64,000 nucleotides of DNA from Flagellimonas oceani (GCF_011068285.1 NZ_CP049616.1:372001-436000), one strand, 5' to 3'; positions 8,836 to 18,600 are shown, counted from the stretch's first letter. Numbers and translations are program-made. Notes: generated by a model from the sequence alone, not told the origin.

Positions 8836-10884
8836 TTGAAATCCAACACCTCATATAAGTCTTTATTCATTGGACTGTTTGTTCTCTTTATGGGAATCAA
8901 CTTTGCAAGTGCCCAATTTTTGTTGCAGGCACCCAATACCGGAGATGAGCACAATTACCAATGGTACGAAGCATCGGACACTGGAACCGTTTTGGGTACC
9001 AATTCATTTTATGAAGCCACCCAACCCGGTGTATACTTTGCAACTTACGATGGTACGCTATGTGGTTCCAATGCAACGGGTTATTTTATCCTGACCGATT
9101 GCGAGGCACCTAACAATGAGGTGGTTCTGGATATCTCAGCCAGCGTTCCTTCCGGAGCAACAGTAAGTTGGACACCGGCTTTATCTGGCGACCAAACCAG
9201 ACCGACCGTTACCAGTACACAAACAGTAATGCGGTATGTGGCCACCATCACCAAAGTGGGCAACAGTAAAGAACTTCCACGATTTACGGTGGTCTGTATG
9301 AGCCAGGCTGCTAATTTGATGGACGATTTGGTTACTGTCAATGAAGATGCATCCGTAGCCATTCCCATTTTTGATAATGATACCGATTTACCAATTGTGG
9401 GTGTTTTGACCACTACGACTCCGACAAACGGAACGGTAGATATTGATGACAATGGCACAGCAAACAATCCGACCGATGATGTGGTGACCTATACTCCAAA
9501 TCCAGATTACAATGGAAGCGATAGTTTCGACTACACCATCTGTAACTCTTTTGGGGACTGCAGCACCGCCACAGTAACCGTAAATGTACTTCCGATTGTG
9601 GATACGTTTGACGACTCGGTAACGACAACAATGGACGAGGATATACAAATTTCTTGGAGGGCAAACGATAACGATATACCTACTACGGGAACGATCACCG
9701 TTACTGATCCATCAAACGGAACAGTAGTGCTAAATGACAACGGAACCGTAAATGATCCTTCCGACGATGACATTACCTATATCCCAAACACTGATTTTAT
9801 AGGTGCCGACTCTTTTGATTATACGGTTTGCGATGCAAATGGTAATTGTGGCACAGCTACAATAACAGTTATAGTGGACTCCTTACCACCTCCAGCTCCT
9901 CCAGTGGAAGTAGTAATTGATGCTGATGGAGATGGAATCCTTGACATTTTTGAGGATTTGAATGTTGACAACGACAACGACCCATCGACCAATCCAACAG
10001 ATACAGATGGAGATGGAATCCCTGATTATTTGGATATCGATAGCGATAATGATGGTATTCCCGATAACGTTGAGGCACAGCCCGCCTTGGGATACGTTCC
10101 ACCAAGTTTGGTCGATGCGAACAACAATGGAGTGGATGATGCCTATGAAAGTGATGGCAACATCGGGTTGATTCCAGTTGATTCCGATAATGATGGTATA
10201 CCGGATTATGTGGACGAGGATAGCGATAACGACAATGTGCCCGATGCCATTGAAGCGCACGACCATGACCATGATGGTGTTCCAGAGGTGACCTTGATAG
10301 GTTCCGATAAGGACAACGATGGCCTCGACGATGGCTTCGAAGGAGGAACCGTTATAGATATTGATATAAATGATGAAATGGACGCACCAAGTACCGCTCT
10401 ACCGGACAACGATGGCGATGGCATACCTGATTTCAGGGACTCTGACGACGACGACGACGGCATCGAAACCATGGATGAGGATAGAAACGGTGACGGTAAC
10501 TACGCCAATGACGATGCCAACGAAAATGGAACTCCCGATTACCTAGATCCAGATTTGGGCGAGTTGAACACAGACGGCGAAGAAGTGGACGTGATCAATG
10601 TAATTACCCCCAATGGAGATGGAGTGCATGATGTTTTAGAGATTCGAGGACTTGAAAACTACCCTAACAATACCGTAAGAATTTACAATAGATGGGGAGT
10701 AATGGTATTCCAGACCAAGGCATACAATTCAAGTGGAAATGTATTTGACGGCACCTCCCAAGGAAGGGTGACCGTAGATCAGGACAATAAACTCCCAGTT
10801 GGTACGTACTTCTACGTGATAGATTACCAGGACAACGGAGGCAATACAAAACAGCTTACGGGCTACATATACATTAACAGATAA
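8836..10884 (+). CDS. Secreted protein with cadherin-like domains, TSP type 3 repeats and T9SS type B sorting domain
   Basis: The product has 682 residues. The start is TTG at 8836, because only this start gives a full signal peptide (…GINFASAQ); the next in-frame ATG would cut it. Two cadherin/Ig-like domains follow at about 156-345, each ending in a DSFDYT-C pattern. An Asp-rich thrombospondin type 3 stretch of repeated DxDGDGIPD motifs, which bind calcium in the family, runs over about 360-580. The C-terminal 95 residues form the CHU_C/gliding-motility type B sorting domain: VITPNGDG at the start, then IYNRWG, LPVGTYFY and GYIYINR. Such proteins leave the cell through the T9SS and sit on the surface. 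PorP/SprF follows after 3 bases and is probably its dedicated partner. Confidence 0.93.
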   Translation: MKSNTSYKSLFIGLFVLFMGINFASAQFLLQAPNTGDEHNYQWYEASDTGTVLGTNSFYEATQPGVYFATYDGTLCGSNATGYFILTDCEAPNNEVVLDISASVPSGATVSWTPALSGDQTRPTVTSTQTVMRYVATITKVGNSKELPRFTVVCMSQAANLMDDLVTVNEDASVAIPIFDNDTDLPIVGVLTTTTPTNGTVDIDDNGTANNPTDDVVTYTPNPDYNGSDSFDYTICNSFGDCSTATVTVNVLPIVDTFDDSVTTTMDEDIQISWRANDNDIPTTGTITVTDPSNGTVVLNDNGTVNDPSDDDITYIPNTDFIGADSFDYTVCDANGNCGTATITVIVDSLPPPAPPVEVVIDADGDGILDIFEDLNVDNDNDPSTNPTDTDGDGIPDYLDIDSDNDGIPDNVEAQPALGYVPPSLVDANNNGVDDAYESDGNIGLIPVDSDNDGIPDYVDEDSDNDNVPDAIEAHDHDHDGVPEVTLIGSDKDNDGLDDGFEGGTVIDIDINDEMDAPSTALPDNDGDGIPDFRDSDDDDDGIETMDEDRNGDGNYANDDANENGTPDYLDPDLGELNTDGEEVDVINVITPNGDGVHDVLEIRGLENYPNNTVRIYNRWGVMVFQTKAYNSSGNVFDGTSQGRVTVDQDNKLPVGTYFYVIDYQDNGGNTKQLTGYIYINR

Positions 10885-10887
10885 ACA

Positions 10888-11841
10888 ATGGTTACTGTGG
10901 TGAAGAAACTCTTAAAAGAAAAAATCCAATGCATGCTGGGCTTGCTAGTTCTCGGAGTGGGGACCATACAGGCACAGCAAGATGCCCAGTACACCCAATA
11001 TATGTACAACACCGTAAGTGTCAACCCGGCCTACGCAGGCTCCAGGGGCCACTTGAGCATAGCGGCATTGTACCGGAACCAGTGGTTGGGTCTCGATGGG
11101 GCACCAGAGACACAGACCTTGAACGTCCATACCCCGGTCGGGTACCGTGGTGTAGGTTTGGGACTGTCCATTGTTAACGATAAAATAGGCCCCACCTCCG
11201 AAACCTATTTTGATGTAGATTTCTCCTATACCATCCAAACAGGTTGGGAAGGAAGGTTGAGCTTTGGGTTAAAGGCCAGCGCCCACATGTTGGACATCCG
11301 TTATTCCGAGTTGGATGAGTTCGAGATAGACCCACAATTGCAATCGCAGCAGGACATACAAAATAAATTCTCTCCGAACATCGGGGCAGGAATATATTAC
11401 CATACCGATAGGTTTTATGCAGGACTCTCCGCTCCAAGAATATTGGAAACCACCCATTTTGATACCTCTTCCATATCAACGGCAAAGGAGCAAATGAACC
11501 TTTACCTGATCACCGGTTATGTTTGGGACTTGAACCCGGTTTTAAAGTTCAAGCCTACCCTGTTGACCAAAGCCGTTCAAGGGGCACCATTGCAGGTAGA
11601 CCTTTCCGCAAACTTTATGTTCAACGAAAAATTTATAGGGGGCGTTGCCTACCGTTGGGATGCGGCATTCAGTGGCCTATTTGGCTTTATGCTTTCCGAT
11701 CAGTTTATGATAGGCATGGCATACGATCGGGAAATTACCGAACTCGGGGCTGCCACCTTCAACGATGGTTCCTTCGAAATTATTCTACGTTACGATTTTA
11801 TCAGAAGTATCGGAAACTTGAAATCCCCACGCTTCTTTTAG
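10888..11841 (+). CDS. PorP/SprF family type IX secretion system membrane protein
   Basis: This complete 317-residue protein has a signal peptide (cleaved near IQAQQDAQ). The conserved PorP/SprF opening QYTQYMYNTVSVNPAYAGS comes next, followed by alternating beta strands of an outer-membrane barrel and the terminal SPRFF. In Flavobacterium, SprF is needed to export the adhesin SprB, and type B sorted substrates are usually encoded next to a PorP/SprF. Here the gene lies 3 bases after such a substrate, so a one-to-one pairing is inferred. It is a close paralogue of the fragment at 1-336, which suggests that the locus grew by duplication. Confidence 0.92.
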   Translation: MVTVVKKLLKEKIQCMLGLLVLGVGTIQAQQDAQYTQYMYNTVSVNPAYAGSRGHLSIAALYRNQWLGLDGAPETQTLNVHTPVGYRGVGLGLSIVNDKIGPTSETYFDVDFSYTIQTGWEGRLSFGLKASAHMLDIRYSELDEFEIDPQLQSQQDIQNKFSPNIGAGIYYHTDRFYAGLSAPRILETTHFDTSSISTAKEQMNLYLITGYVWDLNPVLKFKPTLLTKAVQGAPLQVDLSANFMFNEKFIGGVAYRWDAAFSGLFGFMLSDQFMIGMAYDREITELGAATFNDGSFEIILRYDFIRSIGNLKSPRFF

Positions 11842-11898
11842 GAAGAATTTATCCATCAATCCTCCTTTATTTAACTTCAAAGGTCATATTTTTACCTT

Positions 11899-12432
11899 AT
11901 GAAAGAGGAAAAAGTGATACTTGTAAATGAAAAGGACGAGCCCATTGGTCTAATGCCAAAAATGGAAGCTCATGAAAAGGCCCTGCTCCATAGGGCATTC
12001 TCGGTTTTTGTAATGAACGCAAATGGAGAGACCATGCTTCAGCAGCGGGCCAAGGAAAAATATCATTCCCCATTATTGTGGACCAACACCTGCTGTAGCC
12101 ATCAACGGGAAGGCGAAAGCAATATTGATGCTGGAAAACGAAGACTCATGGAAGAAATGGGCTTCACCACCGAGCTTAAAGAACTATTTCATTTTATGTA
12201 CAAGGCTCCTTTTGACAATGGCCTTACCGAACACGAGTTCGATCATGTAATGGTAGGTTATTTTGAAGAAGAACCCAACATCAACCCCGAAGAAGTAGCG
12301 GCATGGAAATGGATGCATCCCGAGGATATCAAAAAAGATATAACGGATAATCCTGATGACTATACAGCCTGGTTCAAAATAATTTTTGAACGTTTCTACG
12401 ACCACCTTATGGAAAATACCCCTGCGCAATGA
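11899..12432 (+). CDS. idi: Isopentenyl-diphosphate delta-isomerase, type I
   Basis: The 177-residue Nudix-fold enzyme interconverts IPP and DMAPP, supplying precursors for carotenoids, menaquinone side chains and undecaprenyl phosphate. Active-site features are visible: the Cys in TNTCCSH, the metal-binding His residues there, and the Glu in EHEFDHV. The length fits bacterial type I enzymes. It overlaps queD by four bases (ATGA), so the two are translationally coupled although their pathways differ. The carotenoid operon of this window is 44 kb away. Confidence 0.95.
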   Translation: MKEEKVILVNEKDEPIGLMPKMEAHEKALLHRAFSVFVMNANGETMLQQRAKEKYHSPLLWTNTCCSHQREGESNIDAGKRRLMEEMGFTTELKELFHFMYKAPFDNGLTEHEFDHVMVGYFEEEPNINPEEVAAWKWMHPEDIKKDITDNPDDYTAWFKIIFERFYDHLMENTPAQ

Positions 12433-12836
12433 GAGTAAAAGCAAGTAGGAAGGCCACTTTTAATGCAGCGCACAGATTGCACCGTTCAGATTGGGACGAA
12501 GAGAAGAACCAAGCTGTTTTTGGTAAATGCAACAATCCTAAATACCACGGACACAATTACGACCTGATCGTAAGCGTTACCGGGGAAATTGACCCGGAAA
12601 CCGGGTTTGTAATGGACCTAAAAGTACTCAAGGATTTGATCAAGGAACATGTGGAAGAAGCACTGGACCATAAAAACCTGAACCTCGATGTCCCTGAATT
12701 CAAGGATTTGAACCCTACCGCGGAGAATATAGCAGTAGTGATTTGGAACAAGTTAAGACCTCATATTAAACAAACTAAGGAATTGGAGGTGGTACTTTAT
12801 GAAACCCCTCGCAACTTTGTAACCTATACCGGATAA
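12429..12836 (+). CDS. queD: 6-carboxytetrahydropterin synthase (QueD/PTPS family)
   Basis: The 135-residue product is a single PTPS-fold domain. It shows the zinc-binding His residues in FNAAHRL and YHGHNYD, the catalytic Cys in GKCNNPKYHGH, and the conserved catalytic Glu near the end (VVLYETPRN). QueD makes 6-carboxytetrahydropterin from dihydroneopterin triphosphate in queuosine/7-deazaguanine synthesis. A pterin-making PTPS role cannot be excluded, as no other queuosine gene is nearby. It overlaps idi by four bases, and manA follows after 5. Confidence 0.88.
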   Translation: MRVKASRKATFNAAHRLHRSDWDEEKNQAVFGKCNNPKYHGHNYDLIVSVTGEIDPETGFVMDLKVLKDLIKEHVEEALDHKNLNLDVPEFKDLNPTAENIAVVIWNKLRPHIKQTKELEVVLYETPRNFVTYTG

Positions 12837-12841
12837 AAAAA

Positions 12842-13810
12842 ATGAACCTATACCCGTTAAAATTCAAGCCTATTCTTAAAGAACGACTTTGGGGAGGAAC
12901 CAAGTTAAAGGACGTATTGCACAAACCTATTGAAAGTGATATTACCGGCGAGAGCTGGGAACTTTCCGGGGTAGATGGTGATATTTCCGAAGTGTCAAAT
13001 GGAGATTTGTCGGGCACTTCGCTCCAAAGTTTGATGGAAGAGCGCGGTGAGGCACTTTTGGGAAAGAGCGTTGTGGAACGTTTTGGCAGCGATTTTCCAA
13101 TTCTCATCAAATTTATCGATGCCAAGCAGGACCTTTCCATACAATTGCACCCCAACGACGAGTTGGCAAAAAAACGTCACAATTCCTTTGGAAAAACAGA
13201 GATGTGGTACATTATGGATGCCGACCCCGGCGCTAAACTGATCGTAGGCTTCAACAAAGATGTTGAAAAGGAAGAGTATGTGGAAAGTATTGAGGCCGGT
13301 ACTCTTACCGATTTAATGAATTATGAAGAAGTGGGAGAGGGGGACACTTTTTTTATCAATACAGGCAAAATCCACGCCATAGGGGCAGGAGTGCTCTTGG
13401 CAGAAATTCAACAGACATCGGACATCACCTACAGAGTGTTTGATTTTAATAGAAGGGACAAGGATGGAAATCTCAGGGAATTGCACACCAGTTTGGCTGT
13501 AGATGCCATCGACTATGAAAAGAAGGACGATTTTAAAGTGGATTACGCCAAAAAAGTGGATCGGGTCAATGCAATGGTGGATTGCCCATACTTTAAAACG
13601 GACTTTTTGGAACTGACCAAGTCTATGAGGCAAGATTTGACCGATCGAGATTCCTTCACCATTTTTATGTGTGTTGGCGGTGAAGCCACCATCAAAAACG
13701 ATTGGGGAAGCGAGCCTGTAAAAAAAGGTGAAACCGTTCTCATTGCTGCATCAAGCAGTTATGTTGAAATAGATGCCCAAAGCGCTAAACTTTTACAAGT
13801 TACTATTTAA
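12842..13810 (+). CDS. manA: Mannose-6-phosphate isomerase, class I
   Basis: The 322-residue cupin-type zinc enzyme interconverts fructose 6-phosphate and mannose 6-phosphate for GDP-mannose and glycan synthesis. The metal-binding block IQLHPNDE and the downstream GKTEMWYI are typical, as are NTGKIHAIG and the DFNRRD block. The length fits the short bacterial class I form. It is the third gene of the idi-queD-manA run. Confidence 0.93.
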   Translation: MNLYPLKFKPILKERLWGGTKLKDVLHKPIESDITGESWELSGVDGDISEVSNGDLSGTSLQSLMEERGEALLGKSVVERFGSDFPILIKFIDAKQDLSIQLHPNDELAKKRHNSFGKTEMWYIMDADPGAKLIVGFNKDVEKEEYVESIEAGTLTDLMNYEEVGEGDTFFINTGKIHAIGAGVLLAEIQQTSDITYRVFDFNRRDKDGNLRELHTSLAVDAIDYEKKDDFKVDYAKKVDRVNAMVDCPYFKTDFLELTKSMRQDLTDRDSFTIFMCVGGEATIKNDWGSEPVKKGETVLIAASSSYVEIDAQSAKLLQVTI

Positions 13811-13838
13811 TGGTATCTTTAATAAAAACAACCGTGTT

Positions 13839-14111
13839 ATGCCAAGTATTCGTGATTTAAAAAAAGATGTCAATTTTGTATTGGGCGACATTATTGAAGC
13901 TGTCTACATTTGGGAAGCCGGCTCCGGAAACAAAGAGTCCGAAGAGGGTACCGTAATCATAGACGAAGCCATTGAGGTATATGACGACCTCATGAACAAA
14001 ATCAACCAGAAAAAATTGGAGGATAATAAGGCCCACTTTAAATCCATACGAAAGGAACTTGAGGAAAAGGCCACCAAGCTGGTCGAACAATTGAACAATT
14101 TAGAAGCCTAG
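13839..14111 (+). CDS. Small conserved hypothetical protein, predicted helical
   Basis: The product has 90 residues. The start was set at the ATG at 13839, which gives MPSIRDLKKDVNF; an earlier in-frame ATG lies inside manA. It is acidic and mostly helical, with a Lys/Glu-rich, coiled-coil-like second half and no signal peptide or membrane segment. Its stop overlaps the stop of the convergent DUF4369 gene by four bases. I do not recognise a function. It lies 28 bases after manA and may be the last gene of that unit. Confidence 0.75.
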   Translation: MPSIRDLKKDVNFVLGDIIEAVYIWEAGSGNKESEEGTVIIDEAIEVYDDLMNKINQKKLEDNKAHFKSIRKELEEKATKLVEQLNNLEA

Positions 14112-14809
14112 TTCTTTTTATCCAAGAACGCTTTAAATTCCTTGCCGTATTTGGATGCTGCCACTTCGGGGGACAATCCTTTGTAAATGGAATCCAAATA
14201 TTTTGGATTGGCTTCGCTGGCCTCGGTCATCATAATATACGGAGTGGCGTAGGAATCCCCATTGTTAAGACCGAAATTCAAGGCATATCTGTATCTGCTT
14301 ACCGTATTTTGATTGACCAATCTTTGTAAAGAATCCAAGACAAGGGAATCTTTCACTGTATCAAGACCAGAAGCTTGTTGCAACAGGCCCAGTTCCTTTA
14401 TATTGAATTTGGAAGCCATTTCTTGAAATTCCAAAAGCTTTTTATGGGATGTGGAACCAGAAATCTCAACATCGGTATCAAAAGTGTTCCATGCCGTGTT
14501 GATGACAATGTTTCCAGGTTCCCCAAAAAAGGTAATCCTATCGTTGATATCGTTATGGTCTTCCTTCTCCAAGTACAGATAGAATACTTCCGGTTCGCTC
14601 ACTTCAGTGGAAAAACTGAAAGCGCCATCACCCTTTATTTCCAATGAATCCAGAACGGCCAATGTGGAATCTTTAAACTGCTGCAAATACAGGGTTCCTT
14701 TTTTTAATCCCTTAATGTTCCCGCTAACGGTCATGGTGTTTTCTGTGCTTTTTTCGCAGGACAGCACGGTAAATCCGATAAGTAATACAAACAATATGCG
14801 CTTCATCAT
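14108..14809 (-). CDS. DUF4369 domain-containing lipoprotein
   Basis: The start MMKRILFVLL gives a lipoprotein signal peptide with lipobox VLSC at about residue 18. A DUF4369 beta-sandwich follows at about 25-120 (NIKGLKKGTLYLQQF is characteristic). In many Bacteroidota proteins this domain precedes a thioredoxin/TlpA domain, but here the remaining residues show no WCxxC motif, so it stands alone. The protein is probably anchored in the outer or inner membrane. The DUF819 permease gene lies 43 bases upstream on the same strand. Confidence 0.85.
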   Translation of the reverse strand: MMKRILFVLLIGFTVLSCEKSTENTMTVSGNIKGLKKGTLYLQQFKDSTLAVLDSLEIKGDGAFSFSTEVSEPEVFYLYLEKEDHNDINDRITFFGEPGNIVINTAWNTFDTDVEISGSTSHKKLLEFQEMASKFNIKELGLLQQASGLDTVKDSLVLDSLQRLVNQNTVSRYRYALNFGLNNGDSYATPYIMMTEASEANPKYLDSIYKGLSPEVAASKYGKEFKAFLDKKN

Positions 14810-14852
14810 AAAATTTTTGGCTGGGCAAAGATGCATAATCTTCTGAAAATAT

Positions 14853-16115
14853 TTAAACATTGGAAGCTACTTCCATCAACAAAGCACATAAATATGCTCC
14901 TGCGGTGCCCACGACATAGCCAAAAACTGCCAAGAGGATTCCCACGGAGGTCAGGGAGGGGTGGAACTCTGCCGCAACCACTGGTGCGGATGCTGCCCCA
15001 CCTACATTGGCCTGACTGCCCACCGCCAAGAAAAAGAAAGGTGCTTTTATGAGTTTGGCCATTAAAATGAGAAGTCCGGCGTGTATGGTGATCCAAATTA
15101 AACCTATGGCAATAAGGCCCGGATTGTCCAATACCTTGCCCAGATCCATTTTCATACCGATAGTGGCCACCAATATGTAAATGAACATGCCGCCAATTTT
15201 ACTGGCACCGGCGCCTTCATAGTTTTTGGCCTTCGTAAACGATAGGCCAATGCCGATGGCAGTGGCAAAAACGACCATCCAAAGAAATTCCGACCCAAGG
15301 GATGACAATATTTTCTGTGGATTGCGAACAACTTCGAAATTATTTTGAAGGAACACAGCGAAATGGTGTCCGACCAAGTGGGCAATTCCAACGCCCACAA
15401 AGGCAAAGAACAATATCATGATAAAGTCCTTGAGGGTAGTGACCCGTGCAATTTTTTCGGTGTGGGCGGATACTTTTGCCTTGAGTTCTTCAATGGAAGA
15501 GGTATCGGCTTTTAGCCAACGGTCTATTTTGTCGGTTTTGCCAACTCCCAAAAGAATAACGGCCAACCAAAGGTTCGCTACTACGATATCGATAAGTACC
15601 ATGCCGCCATAGTTTTCTTGGTTGTATTGGAAAACCTCCAACATTGCAGCTTGGTTGGCCCCTCCACCGATCCAACTTCCCGCAATGGTCGCCAATCCGC
15701 GCCAAACGGCATCCGGACCAACACCTCCCACGGTTTCGGGAGAAAATATGGAAACGATCAGGATGGCTATTGGGCCACCGATCACAATGCCCACGGTTCC
15801 GGTTAAGAACATCACCAAAGCCTTGGACCCCAAATTTATAATGGCCTTGAGGTCAATGCTCAGCGTCATTAAAATTAGCGCGGCGGGCAACAGATACCTA
15901 CTGGCCACATAATAGGTCTGTGATGCCGATTCGTCCACGATACCTACACTGGCCAGAATAGCGGGCAGCAAATAGCACATAAGTACTGTTGGGACCACAC
16001 CATAAAATTTGTTCCAAAACCCACTTTTAATGGAAGAAGTGTAAAAAACAAAACCTAAACAGAGACAAAGTAGCCCAAAGATGACGGTATCTTGGGTAAA
16101 AGGTAGTTGGTCCAT
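14853..16115 (-). CDS. DUF819 family integral membrane protein
   Basis: The 420-residue protein has about eleven hydrophobic segments spread over its length, a Gly/Ala-rich segment around AGSWIGGGANQAAM, and a second one at GSQANVGGAASAPVVAAEF. These two are the inverted-repeat signature motifs of the DUF819 (YjcL-like) permease family. Its substrate is not known. It lies upstream of the DUF4369 lipoprotein in the same direction, and the two may form an operon. Confidence 0.9.
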   Translation of the reverse strand: MDQLPFTQDTVIFGLLCLCLGFVFYTSSIKSGFWNKFYGVVPTVLMCYLLPAILASVGIVDESASQTYYVASRYLLPAALILMTLSIDLKAIINLGSKALVMFLTGTVGIVIGGPIAILIVSIFSPETVGGVGPDAVWRGLATIAGSWIGGGANQAAMLEVFQYNQENYGGMVLIDIVVANLWLAVILLGVGKTDKIDRWLKADTSSIEELKAKVSAHTEKIARVTTLKDFIMILFFAFVGVGIAHLVGHHFAVFLQNNFEVVRNPQKILSSLGSEFLWMVVFATAIGIGLSFTKAKNYEGAGASKIGGMFIYILVATIGMKMDLGKVLDNPGLIAIGLIWITIHAGLLILMAKLIKAPFFFLAVGSQANVGGAASAPVVAAEFHPSLTSVGILLAVFGYVVGTAGAYLCALLMEVASNV

Positions 16116-16328
16116 ATATTTTTAGCTAAAAGCCCAAATATAGGAAAATCGGTGGGGTAGAAGCACCAACCAGATAAAAATGGGACGCTCCTTTGGGCAC
16201 ATTTGGTTTTAAAGGTATTTTACAGTCGCTAACAGTTTGTGGATTAATCAAGTGGAAAGACTTCTAGACTAAAACGGTATTGCGTTAACAATTACTCGAA
16301 TTGAAACAACGACCTAACCAATTTTTAG

Positions 16329-16535
<207 letters not shown>

Positions 16536-16559
16536 AGGTATCCAGAGCACCAAAAACCC

Positions 16560-16598
16560 AAAAAACAGTTGTGAACGCTTCACAACTGTTTTTTTTTA
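16560..16598 (+). terminator. Rho-independent terminator after the small membrane protein
   Basis: A perfect 12-bp stem (AACAGTTGTGAA / TTCACAACTGTT) with a 3-base loop is followed by a run of T residues. Confidence 0.88.
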
Positions 16599-16774
16599 TG
16601 GGATAAGGGGTCTTTCAAAAAAGAAAAAATACTGACTATTGTTTTTGGCTGGATTGATCTCTAAATTCGGAGTCATGGTAAAAAATCCCAAAATTGCAAA
16701 ATAGGTTGTCCAATGATAAAACATTCTGAAATTTGATTGGACGCACTGCCGCTACACTAAAGAAACGTTGTAAA

Positions 16775-17545
16775 ATGAAAAAAACCTTATTCCTATTGCT
16801 TTTATTTCCCGTTTTTGTGTTCGGGAACGCCACTTGGGGCAAAACAGGTCATCGTGTTACCGGTGAAATAGCCCAGGATTATTTAACTGGTAAGGCCAAA
16901 AGGGCATTGAAGGATCTTTTGGACGGACATAGCCTTGCCTTTGTCTCTACTTTTGCGGACGATATAAAAGCGGACCGTGCCTTTTCAAAATATTCGGCAT
17001 GGCATTATGTAAACTATCCCTTGGGTACAAGCTATAGGGATTCCCAAAAGAGTGAATATGGGGATATTGTTATGGCCATTGAGGAATGCACCCAAAAAGT
17101 AAAGGATGAACGCAATTCACGCGAGGACAGGGTATTTCATCTGAAAATGCTTATCCATTTAATAGGTGACCTGCACCAGCCCATGCATGCGAGCAGGGCA
17201 GAAGACAAAGGGGGAAATGATATTCAGGTGCAGTGGTTCGGTGAAGGGAGCAATTTGCATAGGGTCTGGGACAAAAATTTGATAGAATCTTACGGGATGA
17301 CCTATACCGAACTGGCCGATGAATTGAGCAAAGTGGACAGGAAACAGCGCAAAAAAATCCAAGAAGGCACCATTTACGATTGGGTGGACGAATCCCATGC
17401 AATATGTGCGGAACTATATGATTCGGTAGAAATTGGTGATCAACTTGGCTATCGCTACTCCTATGATTACAACGATTTACTTTTTCAGCAATTGCAAAGG
17501 GGCGGCCTACGTTTGGCCAAGGTCTTGAACAATCTGTTTGCCTAA
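16775..17545 (+). CDS. Secreted S1/P1 family zinc nuclease
   Basis: The start at 16775 gives MKKTLFLLLLFPVFVF, a signal peptide cleaved before NATW. The mature N-terminal Trp, which ligates zinc in the family, would then sit near the new N-terminus. Other zinc ligands are visible in WGKTGHRV, FADDIK, HLIGDLHQPMH and GGND with NLHRVWD. The product has 256 residues, typical of bacterial members. These enzymes cleave single-stranded RNA and DNA outside the cytoplasm, probably for phosphate or nucleotide scavenging. Its stop is 5 bases from the stop of the convergent AraC gene. Confidence 0.93.
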   Translation: MKKTLFLLLLFPVFVFGNATWGKTGHRVTGEIAQDYLTGKAKRALKDLLDGHSLAFVSTFADDIKADRAFSKYSAWHYVNYPLGTSYRDSQKSEYGDIVMAIEECTQKVKDERNSREDRVFHLKMLIHLIGDLHQPMHASRAEDKGGNDIQVQWFGEGSNLHRVWDKNLIESYGMTYTELADELSKVDRKQRKKIQEGTIYDWVDESHAICAELYDSVEIGDQLGYRYSYDYNDLLFQQLQRGGLRLAKVLNNLFA

Positions 17546-17550
17546 AACTG

Positions 17551-18423
17551 TTAGGACTGTAAAACCGTTTTTAACTGATTTCTGTACTCCGATGGGTTTT
17601 GCCCAGTAAATGCCTTGAAGGATTTGTTGAAGTGCGAAAAATTATTGAAACCAGAATCGTAGCATACCTGGGTAATGCTCATAGGCTGCTCGGCCAATAA
17701 TTTGGAAGCGTGCACCAATCTGTATTCGTTCACGAACTGTGTAAATGTTTTGTTGGTGATTTTTTTGAAGTACCTACAAAAAGAGGGTACCGTCATACTT
17801 ACCATATCGGCAATCTCTTCCAGACTGATATCTTCTTTAAAATTGGTTTTTACGTGGTTGAACACAATATTGATACGGTCGTTGTCCTTGACCTCGGTCT
17901 CCATGGAAAACCCTTCAGCGTTCAATACATGGATTTCCTTGGAGGTGGCCAAGATGTTCAATATGTTAAGAATGGATAACAATCGTTGAAAATCCGTCTG
18001 GTATTCCAATATTTCCATTTTTTCCCCGACCTTCATTTTGGTCTTTCCAGAAAAAGCGATGCCACCTTTGGCGACTTCGAAGAGCTTTTGGATGTTTTTC
18101 ATTTCGGGAATATTAAAGAAATCACTTCCCAAAAAATCGGCCTTCATCTGTACCAAGGTCTCGCTCTTGTTGCCCGTAAGTTTGTCCGTAAAGCCACAAT
18201 GGGGCAAATTGGAACCTATTAATATAAGGTCCCCATTCCTATAATAGGATACATGGCTGCCAATTTGCCTTTTTCCGGACCCACCGTTCACATATACCAA
18301 CTCCAATTCGGGGTGGTAATGCCATCCATTGTTCTTGTTCTCATTGTTTTCGTTGAATTTCTGAAAAGTAAATGAGTGCCCAAAACTGGGTGCGATTGCT
18401 TCAAATGCCGGTTTTTGAATCAT
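17551..18423 (-). CDS. AraC family transcriptional regulator with N-terminal cupin
   Basis: The 290-residue protein has a cupin-like sensor domain over the first ~150 residues (WHYHPELELVYV) and a C-terminal double helix-turn-helix at about 190-285. The signature ITQVCYDSGFNNFSHFNKSF is followed by GQNPSEYR. It is a cytoplasmic DNA-binding regulator, probably responding to a small sugar-like ligand; the target is not shown here. The neighbouring gene at 18637 is divergent and could be regulated by it. Confidence 0.92.
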   Translation of the reverse strand: MIQKPAFEAIAPSFGHSFTFQKFNENNENKNNGWHYHPELELVYVNGGSGKRQIGSHVSYYRNGDLILIGSNLPHCGFTDKLTGNKSETLVQMKADFLGSDFFNIPEMKNIQKLFEVAKGGIAFSGKTKMKVGEKMEILEYQTDFQRLLSILNILNILATSKEIHVLNAEGFSMETEVKDNDRINIVFNHVKTNFKEDISLEEIADMVSMTVPSFCRYFKKITNKTFTQFVNEYRLVHASKLLAEQPMSITQVCYDSGFNNFSHFNKSFKAFTGQNPSEYRNQLKTVLQS

Positions 18424-18495
18424 TTAGCGCAATTTTTTGTTGGGTATTGTAAAATTACAAATATGTCTTTTATACAAATGTCCACAATATTAACG

Positions 18496-18503
18496 CAAAG
18501 GTA
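18496..18503 (-). promoter_or_regulatory. Possible -7 element for the AraC gene
   Basis: TACCTTTG on the minus strand matches TAnnTTTG and lies 73 bases upstream of the start codon. No -33 element is evident. Confidence 0.3.
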
Positions 18504-18600
18504 TGCTATTTTATCATTAATACTATGTTAAATCACCTACCATGTTAATATAGCATATAAAGTGGAAAAAGGAGTGGTATTCCTGTGCGCTATTGCACCA

